Assembly (NCBI GenBank): GCA_022829145.1 | Contig: CM040762.1 | Location: 24,050,436 to 24,114,435 of the forward strand | DNA length: 64,000 bases | Source of the DNA: Albula goreensis | Taxonomy: Eukaryota > Chordata > Actinopteri > Albuliformes > Albulidae | Reading direction: 5' to 3' | Shown: one piece after another, positions 1 to 11,515 of the stretch | How the letters are laid out: every line of letters begins with the position of its first letter | Position numbering within the stretch: position 1 is the first letter of the stretch | Program-made: the position numbers and the translations under genes | Notes under the pieces: model-generated | Told to the model about the DNA's origin: nothing | Databases searched by the model: none | What the model saw: only the letters and a program-made list of their open reading frames with translations

Positions 1-900
1 TAGGAAGATCCTCTAATGAGTTTTAACCTCAGTAAAACAATGTGCAACACAATCTGTTTTTTTCCAAGTTCAAAACAAAATGTTGGACTGTGTATATGCA
101 AAATAAAATTAAAGTGTATGGTCTATGTTAAAGATTCATTTTGTTGAGAGTGTTGATGGAAAATGTTTATTGTAAAACTTTCAGTGGTCAACAAGTATCT
201 GCATTTCTTGAGAGGGGCTCTGTCATGGTGCGGATCAGTTTTCTCTTTCAATGTTCATGACATAGGACAGAGAGTTTTCCTGAAATGTGTGTATTGTACA
301 TTCTCCTCTCACAGGACCTTATTTATACAACTTTGTGTACTTTTAATAAATAGCCACTATGCCAAAACTTATGAGTTTGTACATGCCAAAAATGTTTGAT
401 TTATAAAATGTGTATGCCACACATTCACATTTTTGCTGTTATGAATCACCACTATCCTGCAATTTTCTGTGTGCATGAATGAGCACAACAATCACACCCT
501 GACACACCCACCTTTAAGCATATATGGTGATCAGGAAGTCAAGATCGATTAAACAAGATATATAAAAAATGTGCAGGACAGAGCAAGGAATTTTAAACAC
601 AATAATGGCAGCAAAGAGGGGGAAAGAAAACATATCGGAGTGTAAAATCATAGCTTTCATCTCCAAAAGAAAGACTTAAAATATATCTATAATTTCAGGC
701 ATCCATGAGACCGGGGTAACAAATACAGAAAAATCTTGCATGGCGGGAGGTTACCGTGGTTGTTAATACCTTGGGTGTAGAGAGCCGCACGCGGATTGAA
801 ATTAAGAAAGCTCAGATGAATGATGTCATCCAACACTCTTGGTATGACATGACTGAGTGAGGGCTGGGATGAGGATGTGAAGAATCCCAGAGTTGACAGG
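1..900. other. intergenic, nothing recognised
   Basis: A+T-rich unique-looking sequence. I see no convincing gene, RNA gene or repeat. The only open frame of any size (163-399) has no recognisable domain and is of chance length for this composition. Confidence 0.6.
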
Positions 901-1689
901 ATTTGCTATGGGCAGGTATTAGCTGGTGCAACGTGTAGGGTGCTCCAGCACCGGCCCCTATTATGCTCAGAGTTCAAAGGTCACAGGTTGCGTTAAGCAA
1001 AACCGGCTCATGAGCTGGTCACCATCGTGGCCAAAGAAGGTGGAACGGTCCCCGAAGACAAATATTCCCATCTCACCATACCATTCACAGTATCATCCGT
1101 CGCTGAGGTCAACATCGATTGTTTTGGTTGGATATCGGCAAATAACAGAGAAGTGGGAAAACGGAATGTTCGGAAAAGGTGATGAAATTAATCTCCTTTT
1201 AAACAGGACCACCCGCTATAATCTGATAGTATTATTTGTGCCTCTAACTCAAATGAAACCGCGAAGGAAGGAGGGCAACGTTCCAGATAACAAAAGGTGA
1301 ATTATGAATCTATTGTAATAAGCGCGTATGTGACCTTTACTTTTGGTTTTAACACCTCAGCAATGATATTTACAGCGATGCTAATTAGAAAGGGATAGGG
1401 GAGTTAGTTAAATATGTTATTCGACCATGCTGTAGTCTATGCCCGTCTTATCTCTGTGCTTAAATTTATAAACCCCTGATATATTTCACAAGAGTTCTTC
1501 TGCCATTCTGAAAATGTAGTGGCCAGATGCTGTGCTCCCATGACTGGACTATGCAGAGTAAGTAAATGGAGCAGATAGGGCACCCTGACAGAATCAGTGC
1601 ACCGTTGAACAGAGAAGCAGTCTGAACTCACACCTGACTTCACCGCGTAATCCATCTTAATCTGAGGCGCTCCAGTTTGCCTGTGTGTG
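901..1689. other. intergenic, unassigned open frame
   Basis: An open frame covers 926-1300 on the + strand, but it opens at a GTG, has no ATG near its beginning and resembles no family I know. The rest of the stretch is featureless. Confidence 0.5.
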
Positions 1690-1840
1690 TAATCACCACG
1701 GGTACGACAACAGCACGGCCGTACCCACAAATGAATACACACACAAATAAACATACACATGCACACACATAAATGTGCTCACACAGAGAGACGCACACAA
1801 ATGCACATATACACGTGCACACACGTACACGCACACTGTT
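1690..1840. repeat. degenerate CA-rich simple repeat
   Basis: Interrupted ACACAC/GCACAC tracts alternate with short A+T spacers. They create open frames on the minus strand rich in Cys and Val that are low-complexity artefacts. Confidence 0.8.
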
Positions 1841-1989
1841 ATGACCTTAGTCGCTGTCCTTAGTTTGTTGTTGTGTGTGGATATATAGGATATAGGATTA
1901 GCTAATTTGTGTTTTGTAATGTTCTGTTTGATGTTTTTGCCTTGTCGGCTCCAGAAGAAATGACCCGATTTTAGTTTGTAAATAATAAA

Positions 1990-2360
1990 AAATGCAAATA
2001 TTAATTTTGATATGATTTTGATACGCCCCAACAAGGACAAGGGGCACGCAAACCACCTATCAGGGTAATTTCTAACAGTTGTCATGACTGGATTAAGATT
2101 AGGTTTGTGTAGTTCTTTCAAATTGCAATAGATATTAATTCCCAGGTAAATAAAGCTATTTGACCATTTAAAAGGAAAATCATACATAGGTTTTTCAATT
2201 GTTTCCTAATGGGAAGGCTTAAGATTTATGGAAAATAACTTTATATCCAGAAACTGCCCTAAACTTATTAATAGTCGATAAGACCACAGGAATTGATTTG
2301 TGTTTTATTATCTGTATGGTATTATCTCTCTAAAACAATACGTTCCCCACATAGAAAACC
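1990..2360 (-). mobile_element. L1-type LINE ORF2 fragment (reverse transcriptase C-terminal part)
   Basis: On the minus strand the translation shows the segment of L1 ORF2p that follows the catalytic box. It has a VVLSTINKFRAVSGYK-like stretch, then a PLGN-like motif, then PFKWSNSFIYLGINIY and a PLSLLGRIKII motif, in the order found in fish L1 elements. Upstream of these, at the position of the catalytic YADD box, only a decayed YVGN-like sequence remains. The frame is broken between the segments, with stops around the PLGN motif. No ORF1, endonuclease domain or poly(A) tail belongs to it. It is an old truncated LINE copy. The CA-rich repeat just beyond its 3' side may be an independent expansion. 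Confidence 0.75.
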
Positions 2361-3639
2361 ACAAACAAAAATTCACCTCCCTTCAGAATCTTTTCTGGTC
2401 CTTCCTAATGTAAATGGAAGTTTTTTGTTTAATTAATGTATTTAAAATTGTGACCACTCTCTTTTGTGAATTGAGAGTGGAAAATTGGACCAACCTTGTC
2501 CATTTTTAATACAACATGTTTTAAGCTAAGCATTTAGCATTACATTTGTCAATTGCTTAACCAATTTTACATTCCAGGAGATTATTGTAAGACTATATCT
2601 AAATATAAAAGAGATGTAACTGAAAATAAAAGTAGCCTGTTAGCATGCCAAGGTGCAACAGAAATGGAGGTACAATAATTGAAATGTACAGACAACATGC
2701 TGTAGTCCTTTATGGGAAAAAGGTGTATTTCTCAATTGAACACATGATCTTAACAAAAATGTTCAGACTTTGACATTGGCAAGATTAATATTGAGAGTAT
2801 CACTCCTGAAATGACAAAAAGAATAATGCAACAACAGAAAAGACAGAGAAACAAAGGATAAGAAAAATAAACATACAAATTTAGCTGGAGGCATGATGAG
2901 GAGGTCAAGTGGTCCAGCAGGGCAGAGTCACCATGGCAACTTTATCTGATCACATTAATAGCGTGGCTATAAGCACTGATAGGAAGTTTTATGTCAGTTG
3001 ACCAAAGATTGGGTGTAACTGAGATATGAGCTCACATCCTGTTTGGCTCATTTCCTTTAATTTGGCTGTAATGGATGAATGTCTTTGAAAATCAAATAGT
3101 AGATACTAGTGACAAATAGATAAATTAGCTGCTGATACTCTTACCTAGGTTTCTATTAAAATAACTTTTTAATGGGGTGTGGTAGCCATCTCTTGTGTCT
3201 ACAGATCAGGAGTGGTATAGTTGGGATTTGATTGTTCCTTTTTCAATATTTTGGCTGCTTCAAACTTCAGTTTCAAATTCTTGTGGTGCCATTCGAATTA
3301 CTGGGTGCACTGACATTGTCTCACAATACTGTTGCAAGACTGCACTCTGTGGCCATGTGTGCTGAACATAAAATAACATATTCCCCCTGATGGACAAGAG
3401 TTGCATGGCATAGCCCAAACCTCATTACTGCTGATAATCTTCCAAAAATACGTTGAATAAAAATGTTTTTGATGAAGGTATTGTGTGTAATGGTGGACTA
3501 GGAGGTTTGGTACTGTCATGATAATTATCCATGTTATAACTGAATGCTTAAAGTCTACTTTCATGAACAAATGGCTTATAAAGATAATTATTTCTTTATG
3601 GAAAGCTCAACGCAAGAAAGGACAGGAAGTGATTAGAAG
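2361..3639. other. intergenic, nothing recognised
   Basis: A+T-rich sequence between two LINE scraps. I see no gene or clear repeat boundary. An open frame on the minus strand (3298-3570) is Cys-rich but matches no domain I know. Confidence 0.5.
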
Positions 3640-3955
3640 AAAGTAAATCAGAAAATCTGATGAGTCCATTCAAGCTTCCAAGATGACAATGCCAGGGAGT
3701 GAACCCATGCCAAATTCTGCCCTAGTCAGCAAAATCACCATAAGTCTTGTGACCTTGATGGATGCAAAACAGGCAAAATTTATTGACAAGATGAATTCCT
3801 GGTAGAATTAAAGAAGCTGAAGAACAGATATGTCTCACTGAGGACTCTGTAACTGCCCTTGAGGAAAAAAGTGATGAAACTGGAGGAATCTCTTCAAACC
3901 GTGAGTGAGCAAATAGAGGACTTTCAACACCAAAGCCATCCATATGATTTAAAGA
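3640..3955 (+). mobile_element. L1-type LINE ORF1 coiled-coil fragment
   Basis: From about 3805 the + strand encodes RIKEAEEQICLTEDSVTALE and, after a one-base frame change near 3865, VMKLEESLQTVSEQIEDF. This is the heptad-rich coiled coil of vertebrate L1 ORF1 proteins. Sequence back to about 3640 is plausibly the same ORF1 upstream of the coiled coil, but is less clear. The RRM and C-terminal domains are missing: the fragment stops where the DIRS-type fossil begins, so one may have interrupted or truncated the other. It looks like a different L1 lineage from the relic at 20760-21660. Confidence 0.7.
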
Positions 3956-3969
3956 ATTTTTCATCTTAA

Positions 3970-4690
3970 AGAGGGTTTCATAGGCTCCTCTCCAGTGCAG
4001 TTCGTGGCACACTGCTAGGGACACCCACCCTCTCAGTGTTGTGTGCCAGGGTGTAGAACACGCCCAAGAGGCCCAGCCACTGCCTCGCAACCCACGGCAA
4101 GTACCTCAGTCCCGAGGATTCAGATAAAGAGGATTACTGTCCCGCGGTGGCCCAGCCCTTATGAGATCCTCCCTCCCCGTATAGGGCTGACCAGCCCGAT
4201 TGGGACTCGATGGGTCTCCCCCATTCCCTCTCCACTCATGACCCACAGCCTAGCCTGGCAAGCGGTGTCAGCCCACGAGCGGGTAATGCGCTTAATAGGC
4301 AAAGGCACTGACTCCAGTTTGCGCTTCAACGGGGTCATTTACTCACAAATCGAGGAGATTCGAGGAGGAAAGTTCCTCCGTCTTGCAGAAAGGGGCGATA
4401 CGTGTGGTTCCCAGGGATCAAGCTCAGCACAGCTTTTACTCCTGCTACTTCCTGGTCCCGAAGGACGGATCCCTCCATCCTAACTTTGATCTCGGAGCGT
4501 TGGACAAACATCCGAGGCGATACAACTTTGAAATGTTAACAGGCAGCACTCTTTCACGTTCAATACATCAATAAATCTGAAAGAAGCCTCTTTCCACATA
4601 GACATCTATCCCCCCACACAAAATGTCTCATCCAACACGGCGGTTTCTACGAGTTCGCAGTGCTTCCATTCGGTCTTTAGTTAAACCCTG
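3970..4690 (+). mobile_element. DIRS-type retroelement fossil, reverse transcriptase N-terminal part
   Basis: The + strand carries the start of a reverse transcriptase of the DIRS (tyrosine-recombinase) retrotransposon type: a GAI.VVP segment, then FYS.YFLVPK, an L.ALDKH.RRY stretch, a core box and a LPFG-like end. Upstream is a less clear region that may be the linker between gag and pol. Only a small part of an element is present. The recombinase, RNase H and terminal repeats are absent or unrecognisable. It is broken in several places and looks old. The left edge is approximate and abuts an L1 ORF1 scrap. Confidence 0.75.
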
Positions 4691-7560
4691 TTCTGAGCGG
4701 GGTTCATGCTCAGCGAACCCCGTTCGGGACAGTCCAGGTGGGGGTCGAGCCAGGAGGGGTGTGTGGTGAATGGGATGTGGCTTACAACCTCTAATTGGTT
4801 GCTTTAGATCAAAGAAATCGTTATGCCAGCAGTCAAGTGTGGTCTCCATAATTATACTGTAAATTCTACCAATGCTTCACATACACAGATGACGAGGTTT
4901 CTAATTTTGCTAACGATGCTAACGGTGATCACCTAAAGGTTTCGTGTCCATAAAACGAACCAGGACGACAAGACTTTAGCACAGTAGCAGCGTCCATTAC
5001 GAAGCTGTTGCAGCACTGTGAATTGGGAAGGCACAGTGATGGGGCACTCAGGGATTTGGGAGAGAGGAGCAAGGCAGCTCAGAAATGTCTATTAATGGCA
5101 AAAGTTTTGACTTTAAATACTGTTTAAAGATTGTTTCAAGAGAATGAGAGCGACTGAGCAACTCATTGAAGGTAAACATAAAGACTACTCTCATCTATCA
5201 TGCGCAACTGCTAATATTGTGGCAGGCTAAATCATTACTAAAGGGACTGTTGGTATAAGCAATGCGACTGTCACGACCGTGGCATAACTAGTCATATAGC
5301 CTGCGCTTGTGGAAAAAGTGGGACAAAGGGGAGGAGCAGTCTCGAGAGCAAGTGAAAGAACACAAAGCAAGCGGCATACGAAGCAAAAAGTGTATTATGT
5401 GGAACAAAAAGGTACTTCCAGTGAGGAATGGGAGACACAGTTTATGCGCAACAGAAAGTTCATAGAGTTAAGGCTGCAGTATCACTGAGAGCGGATGATT
5501 AGTGCAAGGCTATACTCAGTCATGGGTACTTTCATAGCGGGTGATTTTGTAGGATATTGTCATGGCTATTTATTTTGTACCTCTAAAATACAAATGAATT
5601 AAAACAGATTGTGAATAAATTGTGCGTGAGAGATAAATCAAATATGAAGTCTGCCATTACAAATCTGTGTAGATATAATATAAATTGGAAAGGGACAGAG
5701 CAATGCCACAGACCAGAGCAGCGCCAGCAGCAGCCGTTCTGTTATTCTGTTAGCTGTTGCTGTAAAAAGCAACATTTCAGTTTTTAGTAGTACAAAAAGA
5801 TTAGCTCATTTGATGGCTCATTTAGTTTATAAAGTGTAAGGGCTAGACATTTTAGTTCATATAATGTATGCAGGCATATAGGTTGTGTTCTGTATTTGGA
5901 ACACTGTGTTATTTGAGCAGCTCAATTTTAAATGTACATTTACAGGCTAACTTGCTAGCTGGGGTAACCAAGGTAAATGGAGCTAGTTAGCCACAGGAGT
6001 CTTGTGAGACTCTACACAAGTTTTAAAAAACCCATTCTTTATATTATGGTCTTTGTTGGTACATCTCCCTCTTGATATCCAGATATTGAACTGAGATTAA
6101 CAGCACAAATGAACTCATTTAAAATGTATTTAATTTTAAGCTTTCATCTGATGGAAATGTGACATTATGTGACACTAATGCACTAATGGCTCAAGTAGTC
6201 CTGGTGACTATAGTTATGATCATTTCAGACATACGTTTTGTCGTAAAAAAAAAAAAATGCCAGCAAGTTCAGGGTTATGGTAGCTCTTTTCATCCTAACC
6301 AGTTAGGAGATCTCTTCCAAACATGCAAAATCTCTAATTTAAACATGGCTGCTTCTCCACCCTGAACACAACCAAACTGTTTAGCTCACCACAGTAACCT
6401 GCTGCCATTGGCTCAGGAGGAGGATGCTTTAGCGTGTAATTCTTCCAACTCATGTGTCAACTGTCCCTTGCTGCTTTTCATGCTGCAGGTGCACCACCTA
6501 TCACAGCGAATGGCGAGGTAGAGATCTCAATACCCAAACTCAGGGTTCCACGGTAAACCGTTTACTCTGAGCCACTAGGAGGCTCCGTGGCTTGGGTGAC
6601 CTGCAAAGCACGAAATGATATCCTCATTTGGAATCCTAGTAAATTAACGCCAAAGACCTTTCGTGATGCTGCGCATGATTCTGCTCATGATATAAATCTA
6701 CGGTAGTGTAGTTGAGCTTTCATAACCACCCGCGGATGTTACATTTTTGGAGTGGTCGGGAGGATTGGGTCTGGCGCTATACATCCTGTTCATTGGGAAG
6801 GCTGAACAAAGTTTGTTTGCTAATTTAGTTAATTGCGCTGTTCCCCCTTTGCCAACTGTTGTTTTAATATTAATGTTTTTATTTATTAAAGCTTGCTGTT
6901 ATGTTACCACGGTTTACCTGTCATAGCCATATTACCTCTCTGCCTCCACTTACCTCTTTGACATCAGTTGAAGCACGCAGAATCAAACTCAGCTCTTTTT
7001 AATTACACCGTTCTCCTCTCTCTGCCTCAAGGCACTCAGCTAGTATTTTTAGAGCATGACCTTCAGCAGAGCTTCGTTGTCATGCCTCATGTTTTACCTC
7101 CTTACTGTTGCCATCAAAAGAGTGAAAAGGAAGTTGGAATACATGATAGTGGAATCCCAGTGTCCCTTTTTCATACAACTAACAATATACTAACAAATAA
7201 AGCTAACAAATAATTAGCAGAACAAAAAACTACCAAATAATAAACAAACTAACACATTGCACACATGACAAAATCATTTCATTTTTGTTATGCATATAAT
7301 TTATATATCACAACACCAAGTATTAATATTTATTAAGTACAAAAAGCAAGCGGTAGGACAGTCCGGTGCTCTATGGTGCCCTACTGTTAGGACGGAAACG
7401 GCAGCTGGGTAACAACCTGGAGCCCCTATTACAGACAGGACACAAATACGCTTTTGGATATTCCGTGACATGTCACATGATGTGTGTAAATGCACTGGGA
7501 AGTTCCCTCCCTGACTCGCATCCTTCTTTCAAGACTCCATCCACCAGTCGCTCACTGCTT
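4691..7560. other. intergenic, probably old unclassified repeats
   Basis: There is no identifiable gene. The first 900 bases after the DIRS fossil and the region 6480-6950 have a TE-like look (mixed composition, an ATTAAAGCTTGCTG polyadenylation-like stretch near 6887, and an ACGGTTTACC word repeated in both orientations near 6549 and 6918). No family could be assigned. A short poly(A) tract lies at 6246-6258. Confidence 0.4.
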
Positions 7561-7579
7561 TGTTCTCTTCTCTCCCCAG

Positions 7580-7618
7580 ATTTGGCCCGCATTGATACAC
7601 ACGGCAGTCCGCCACCAG
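7580..7618 (+). other. candidate 39-nt microexon
   Basis: A pyrimidine tract ending TCTCTCCCCAG is followed by 39 bases and then GTAAAC. The 39 bases (13 codons) are open in two of three frames; one reads LARIDTHGSPPP. The acceptor is strong and the donor moderate. No flanking exons of the same gene are evident, so this may be chance or part of a noncoding transcript. Confidence 0.2.
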
Positions 7619-7639
7619 GTAAACCCACTGTTTCCACAT

Positions 7640-8060
7640 AACACAAGCACCGAAGGAAAAAACGAAAACAGAACAGACACTTGACCACAAACGTAATTGG
7701 TGTGTTGAAGTACGATGTCTGTTGAAGGTTTTCAGTGCTAAAACTGTGCCATCGGTTATGTACTGTAAGTACCAATGTCTACGGTCTATGTTATGCTGAA
7801 GTATATATCAAAGCTATCAGAAAAATTCCTCATTCAATGAATGCACCTGAATTGTGGACAGTAGTTCCATACAACTGGGATAAGTTGTCTGAACATCACA
7901 AGATCAGAAATACAGAAACAACTCATGATGTAAATACACAAGTAATTTAAGTTCAAGAAAACTAATATTTCAAATAAACACTATATTAATAGTATCTGTA
8001 TATTCTGTATTCTGGCTCTGGGTACAATACAGCCAAAACAAGAAATAAGGTGGTGGGAGT
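7640..8060. other. intergenic, nothing recognised
   Basis: A+T-rich sequence without a recognisable gene or repeat. Confidence 0.5.
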
Positions 8061-8357
8061 AGGTGAAACAGGGACCAGTGGAGTATGCCAAGGCGGGGCA
8101 GCTGATGGCACAGCCTTCACATGGAATCTGCAGACTCCAGGTTCAATTCATCCAACACAAGTAGAAAGCAGGAAAGGGACCATAGGAGCATGCCAAGGCT
8201 GGTCAGCTGACAGCACGGCTGTCATATGACATCCTCTATGTCCAGGAGAGCTTGTAGCAGGAAGAGAGAAGTAAGGCAGGATAGGGGACTGTTGAGTGTG
8301 CAAGGGTGGGATAGGTGAGGGAATGGCCACCATGTGTCTGTATGGTAGAACCCAGGC
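8061..8357. repeat. three diverged tandem copies of a ~106-bp unit
   Basis: Units start at about 8061, 8167 and 8274. Shared landmarks in order are a GGGACCA-like motif, GTATGCCAAGG / GCATGCCAAGG / GTGTGCAAGGG, a CAGCTGA-like word and a terminal CCAGG. The copies are clearly diverged, with the third the most different, so the duplication is old. No coding frame is kept across the units. Confidence 0.65.
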
Positions 8358-9076
8358 CTGATACCCAAAGACCAAGCCTATGGTGACAGTGGCAAGGAAA
8401 TCTTCCTACATTAAGGATGAAACCTCAAGCAAAACCTGTCTAATGAGGGTTCCATCTGCTTTAGGTCGCTACAGTTAGTAATTTAACAAAAACGGCATAA
8501 GCCACTTTATCTGGTTCAACCAAGCAATGCAGTAGTATGACATGTGTAAATGATTCCATAAGTCAATGATTCTCATGCGCCCATGGACACTTTCGGAGGT
8601 TGGCTAATTTAAAATGTATTGAATGGTTGCCTAACAATTCCAGCTTGTAAGAACAGGAATGTGATCAATTTCATTGGGTTAACCTGACGAACTCTGCGCG
8701 ACCCATGTCAATAATGTGAGCGACTCATACTATTAACTGATTATGGGTGAGAATTAAGAATTTGGTGCAAATTAGCTGAAGGCTAACAACATAATTCCAT
8801 GAGGGGCGTGTGGGGTTAAGGAATCTTGGTTGTAGCTAGAAGCTCCACTCGCTGCTAGCCTGCTAACCATGCTCGCTAGCTCCCTGAAATTTCTACCCTT
8901 TTACCCACATTCGCTATTGTTTCCCCAGAATAAAATAACATTAACAGGCTTCCCCACCCTGATTACTGATTACTACCTCCTCCTGTATCCGCTACTGTGG
9001 GACGGGATCTCACCAGCTCTCCAGTTAGCCAGCCACGCTAGTTAGCTGTGCTCTTCCGTCCTCTAGCCTCCCCGCT
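8358..9076. other. intergenic, nothing recognised
   Basis: Mixed composition. The end (8800-9076) has repeated GCTAGC/GCTAAC words typical of degenerate fish repeats, but no family was recognised. Confidence 0.4.
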
Positions 9077-9522
9077 ATGACTCTCTCTCTAAGTCAGCCC
9101 CCCTCAACTTACCTGAGGAGCTCCGCTTGCATGCCTGTCACCACTTGCGGTGCTCTTACTGCCGCCAGGAAGTGCCTGGGTTTAAAACATGCCCAGGTGG
9201 CTCTAGGCATGCCAGGCTTGGTTATAAAGGCAAGTTTGGTTTGGGCAAATGGCCTGTTCTCTCCACAACATGTTCTTATGTCCTTAATAAGATATTGTGT
9301 CACGTTTATTGTTTTTTGTATATGGTTATCCGTTATTCTCCATTTTAGGTCGCTGACTCCCGCAACCGCCTCCAACCCAGGTTCTCGGATCCATCCCCCA
9401 CGGACAACCACGACATGCAAATCAGGCAAGCAGAACTTTATTTTTTTAAATTTACAAGTTAACACAGATCATGAGCAGACGGCTCTCTCTCCCTCTCCCT
9501 TCTCCCTCCTGGTTTCCCCCAG

Positions 9523-9599
9523 TGCCACAGAAACGGAGCCCCAGGGACGGACGCCCACACTGCACACCAAACCAGGGCAGGTAAGAATGGATTCAGTGG

Positions 9600-9678
<79 letters not shown>

Positions 9679-10574
9679 ACATCTTGCTCAAGACTCTCCT
9701 TTGGGTCCAACCGCTGCGCCACCGAGGGAACACCACACTCAAGGGAGGGGGAGGCTCACACACACACACGCACTCACACCTACGCTTACACGACGCACAC
9801 AAAGGAAAAATAAAGGTGGGGTGCAGGTTGGCCAGTGCCACACTGCCAGGCCTACTCTGCACCCCAAAATGAAAAAAAAGACCCAAAGAAAACTCAGGCC
9901 AGGGTGCCACTGCTTCCCTCTCCCGGACTGCCGCCTCTGGACGCCACCACCGTCCGCAACCCGGTGTTCACCTCCAGCTGGAGTGGACACTCTGGAGGGA
10001 GAAGAGCACGGCCCCTGTTACCGCTTCACTCTGGCCAGACGGAATAAGGTGAGGCATGCCCACACGCTCAAACGATCTCAACGGGATGCATCTCCTACTG
10101 TACGGTGGCGGTGCCACACTTCGCCTTCTGCCCAGCCATCGCTCACAGTCACTCTCCCCATCCTGGGCCTCCCCTTAACTGGTCACAAGTCCAGCCATTT
10201 GTTGCATCCACTGTTGCTCCCACATATCTGACCCCCATACCTGACGAGCAGAATGATTTCAGGTGCGCAACGAGCTCTCAGGCAAGACAATCAATCTCCC
10301 GATTTCCTGGGCCATGCGGCACCCGTGCTACCAATTGCCTGGCGTTTCACAGTCACCCATGAATGGTGTTTGCCAGGCTCACTTCCTGACAAGTACATAT
10401 GAGATGAATTGGCAGCCATCTTGGAATGATCATGGTAAATGGCGAGAACTGTTGGTCAAGAGGTGCAATATCAATGCCAGTACCATGAACCAGTTCTTCA
10501 TACCCAGCCCTTATGCTGAATATTATATATACATTAGTATATTCCCTTTTACAATATGGACACAATACCTTTAA
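9523..10574 (+). other. candidate spliced transcription unit of unknown nature
   Basis: Two possible internal exons have good splice signals on both sides. The first, 9523-9580 (58 nt), follows a long CT-rich tract ending CCCCCAG and is followed by GTAAGA. The second, 9978-10048 (71 nt), follows CACCTCCAG and is followed by GTGAGG. A third acceptor (TGATTTCAG) opens at 10263 into a frame that stays open to 10574. The two exon lengths total 129, and a consistent reading phase exists through both junctions. The second exon reads CYRFTLARRNK in that phase and the third begins VRNELSGKTINLP. I recognise no family. The (CA)n array and a small CA tract lie in the first intron of this model. It could equally be a noncoding RNA, an unclassified repeat or chance. 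Confidence 0.25.
9601..9677. repeat. (CA)n microsatellite, about 38 units
   Basis: A perfect CA array with no interruption, and likely polymorphic. It holds open a long artefactual frame on the + strand (Thr-His) and others on the minus strand (Cys-Val). A smaller CA tract follows at 9757-9769. Confidence 0.98.
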
Positions 10575-10789
10575 GTTGATATTTTATTTTAAATATATAT
10601 TATTGAAGCGAAAGGCGATGAAAGTGTATGAATTAAACTCAGGGGAGATGGTTGGACTTGTCTGAGCAAATTCCATTGATCCTTACCGTCAACCACACTC
10701 CATCCCCTTTATTTATGTTCGACTACCCCTCTATCGTGGTAAAAATAGTATTTAAAAAAACGAGGCATTCGCAAATAACACATGAAGGG

Positions 10790-11110
10790 TAGCACCAAGC
10801 CACGTATACAAGGAGATCGTTCATTTATATAAATAGCCCGTCACCGCTTAAAGCTGCTGGTGTTGAAGAATAATTTCCACCTCGTTGATTGAGCGGCAGC
10901 TGCGATATTTTCTATTAAAACACCGTACGGCTTGAATTTCTGCTCATGATGGAAGAGGCTGGGTTTCAGGCTCCAGAGAAATGATCATATGACTCCCTAC
11001 ATCCCGCTAAAAGTATCTTTAAAGGTCATCTTGTCAGCAATTGTTTCACAGTTTCCACATCGAGCTACATTATTCGAGGCAAACAAGGTTATATGTCGAG
11101 TTTGAAACAA
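10790..11110. promoter_or_regulatory. candidate noncoding regulatory block
   Basis: There is no coding frame and no repeat signature. Balanced composition with scattered CpG, GATTGAGCGGCAGCTGCGAT (E-box CAGCTG) and TGATCATATGA-like motifs makes it resemble conserved noncoding elements of fish gene deserts. Conservation cannot be tested here. Confidence 0.3.
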
Positions 11111-11269
11111 CTCTTCAGTATGTGGTTCCACCGTCTGTCCCTGCCACACAAAAACTTTTAATAACTGAAATATCATGGAGAAGTATTCATCATTGTGATT
11201 TTGCAGTTATTTAATAGAGGACTTTGCTGTGTAGCGCGTTGAGGACGCAGAGGATGAAAGGGTATTGAG

Positions 11270-11515
11270 GGTATTGTGACAGTCCCCACACGCGTTGTCT
11301 TTGATTACAGTGAGGCTAAGTATTAATTTTAAGGTCTTATAAATAGTTTTCTGAGGTCTCCAGGAGGCTCACGCGCTGTATGCTCATTTATGAGACCTGT
11401 CACAGGCTGTGAAAGTCCCAGTCGTGCCATGGATATGGATGGCCAGAGGTCTGCATTTATGAGGTTGTAATTCACCAAGTCTCGTCCCTGGATGATAGGA
11501 GTTAAGTTTGTCAAT
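11270..11515. promoter_or_regulatory. candidate noncoding regulatory block
   Basis: A non-repetitive, non-coding block with motifs such as CTTTGATTACAG (TCF-like), TATTAATTTTAA and TGAGACCTGTCACAGGCTGTG. It is bounded by plain A+T-rich sequence. The assignment rests on composition only. Confidence 0.3.

Noticed and set aside
926-1300. 124-codon open frame
   Set aside because: It opens at GTG, not ATG, and shows no domain or splice context.
9077-10231. 384-codon open frame on the + strand, starting with ATG
   Set aside because: It is held open by the (CA)n array (Thr-His run) and Pro/Ser/Thr-rich low-complexity sequence. No domain is visible, and splice signals inside it contradict a single exon.
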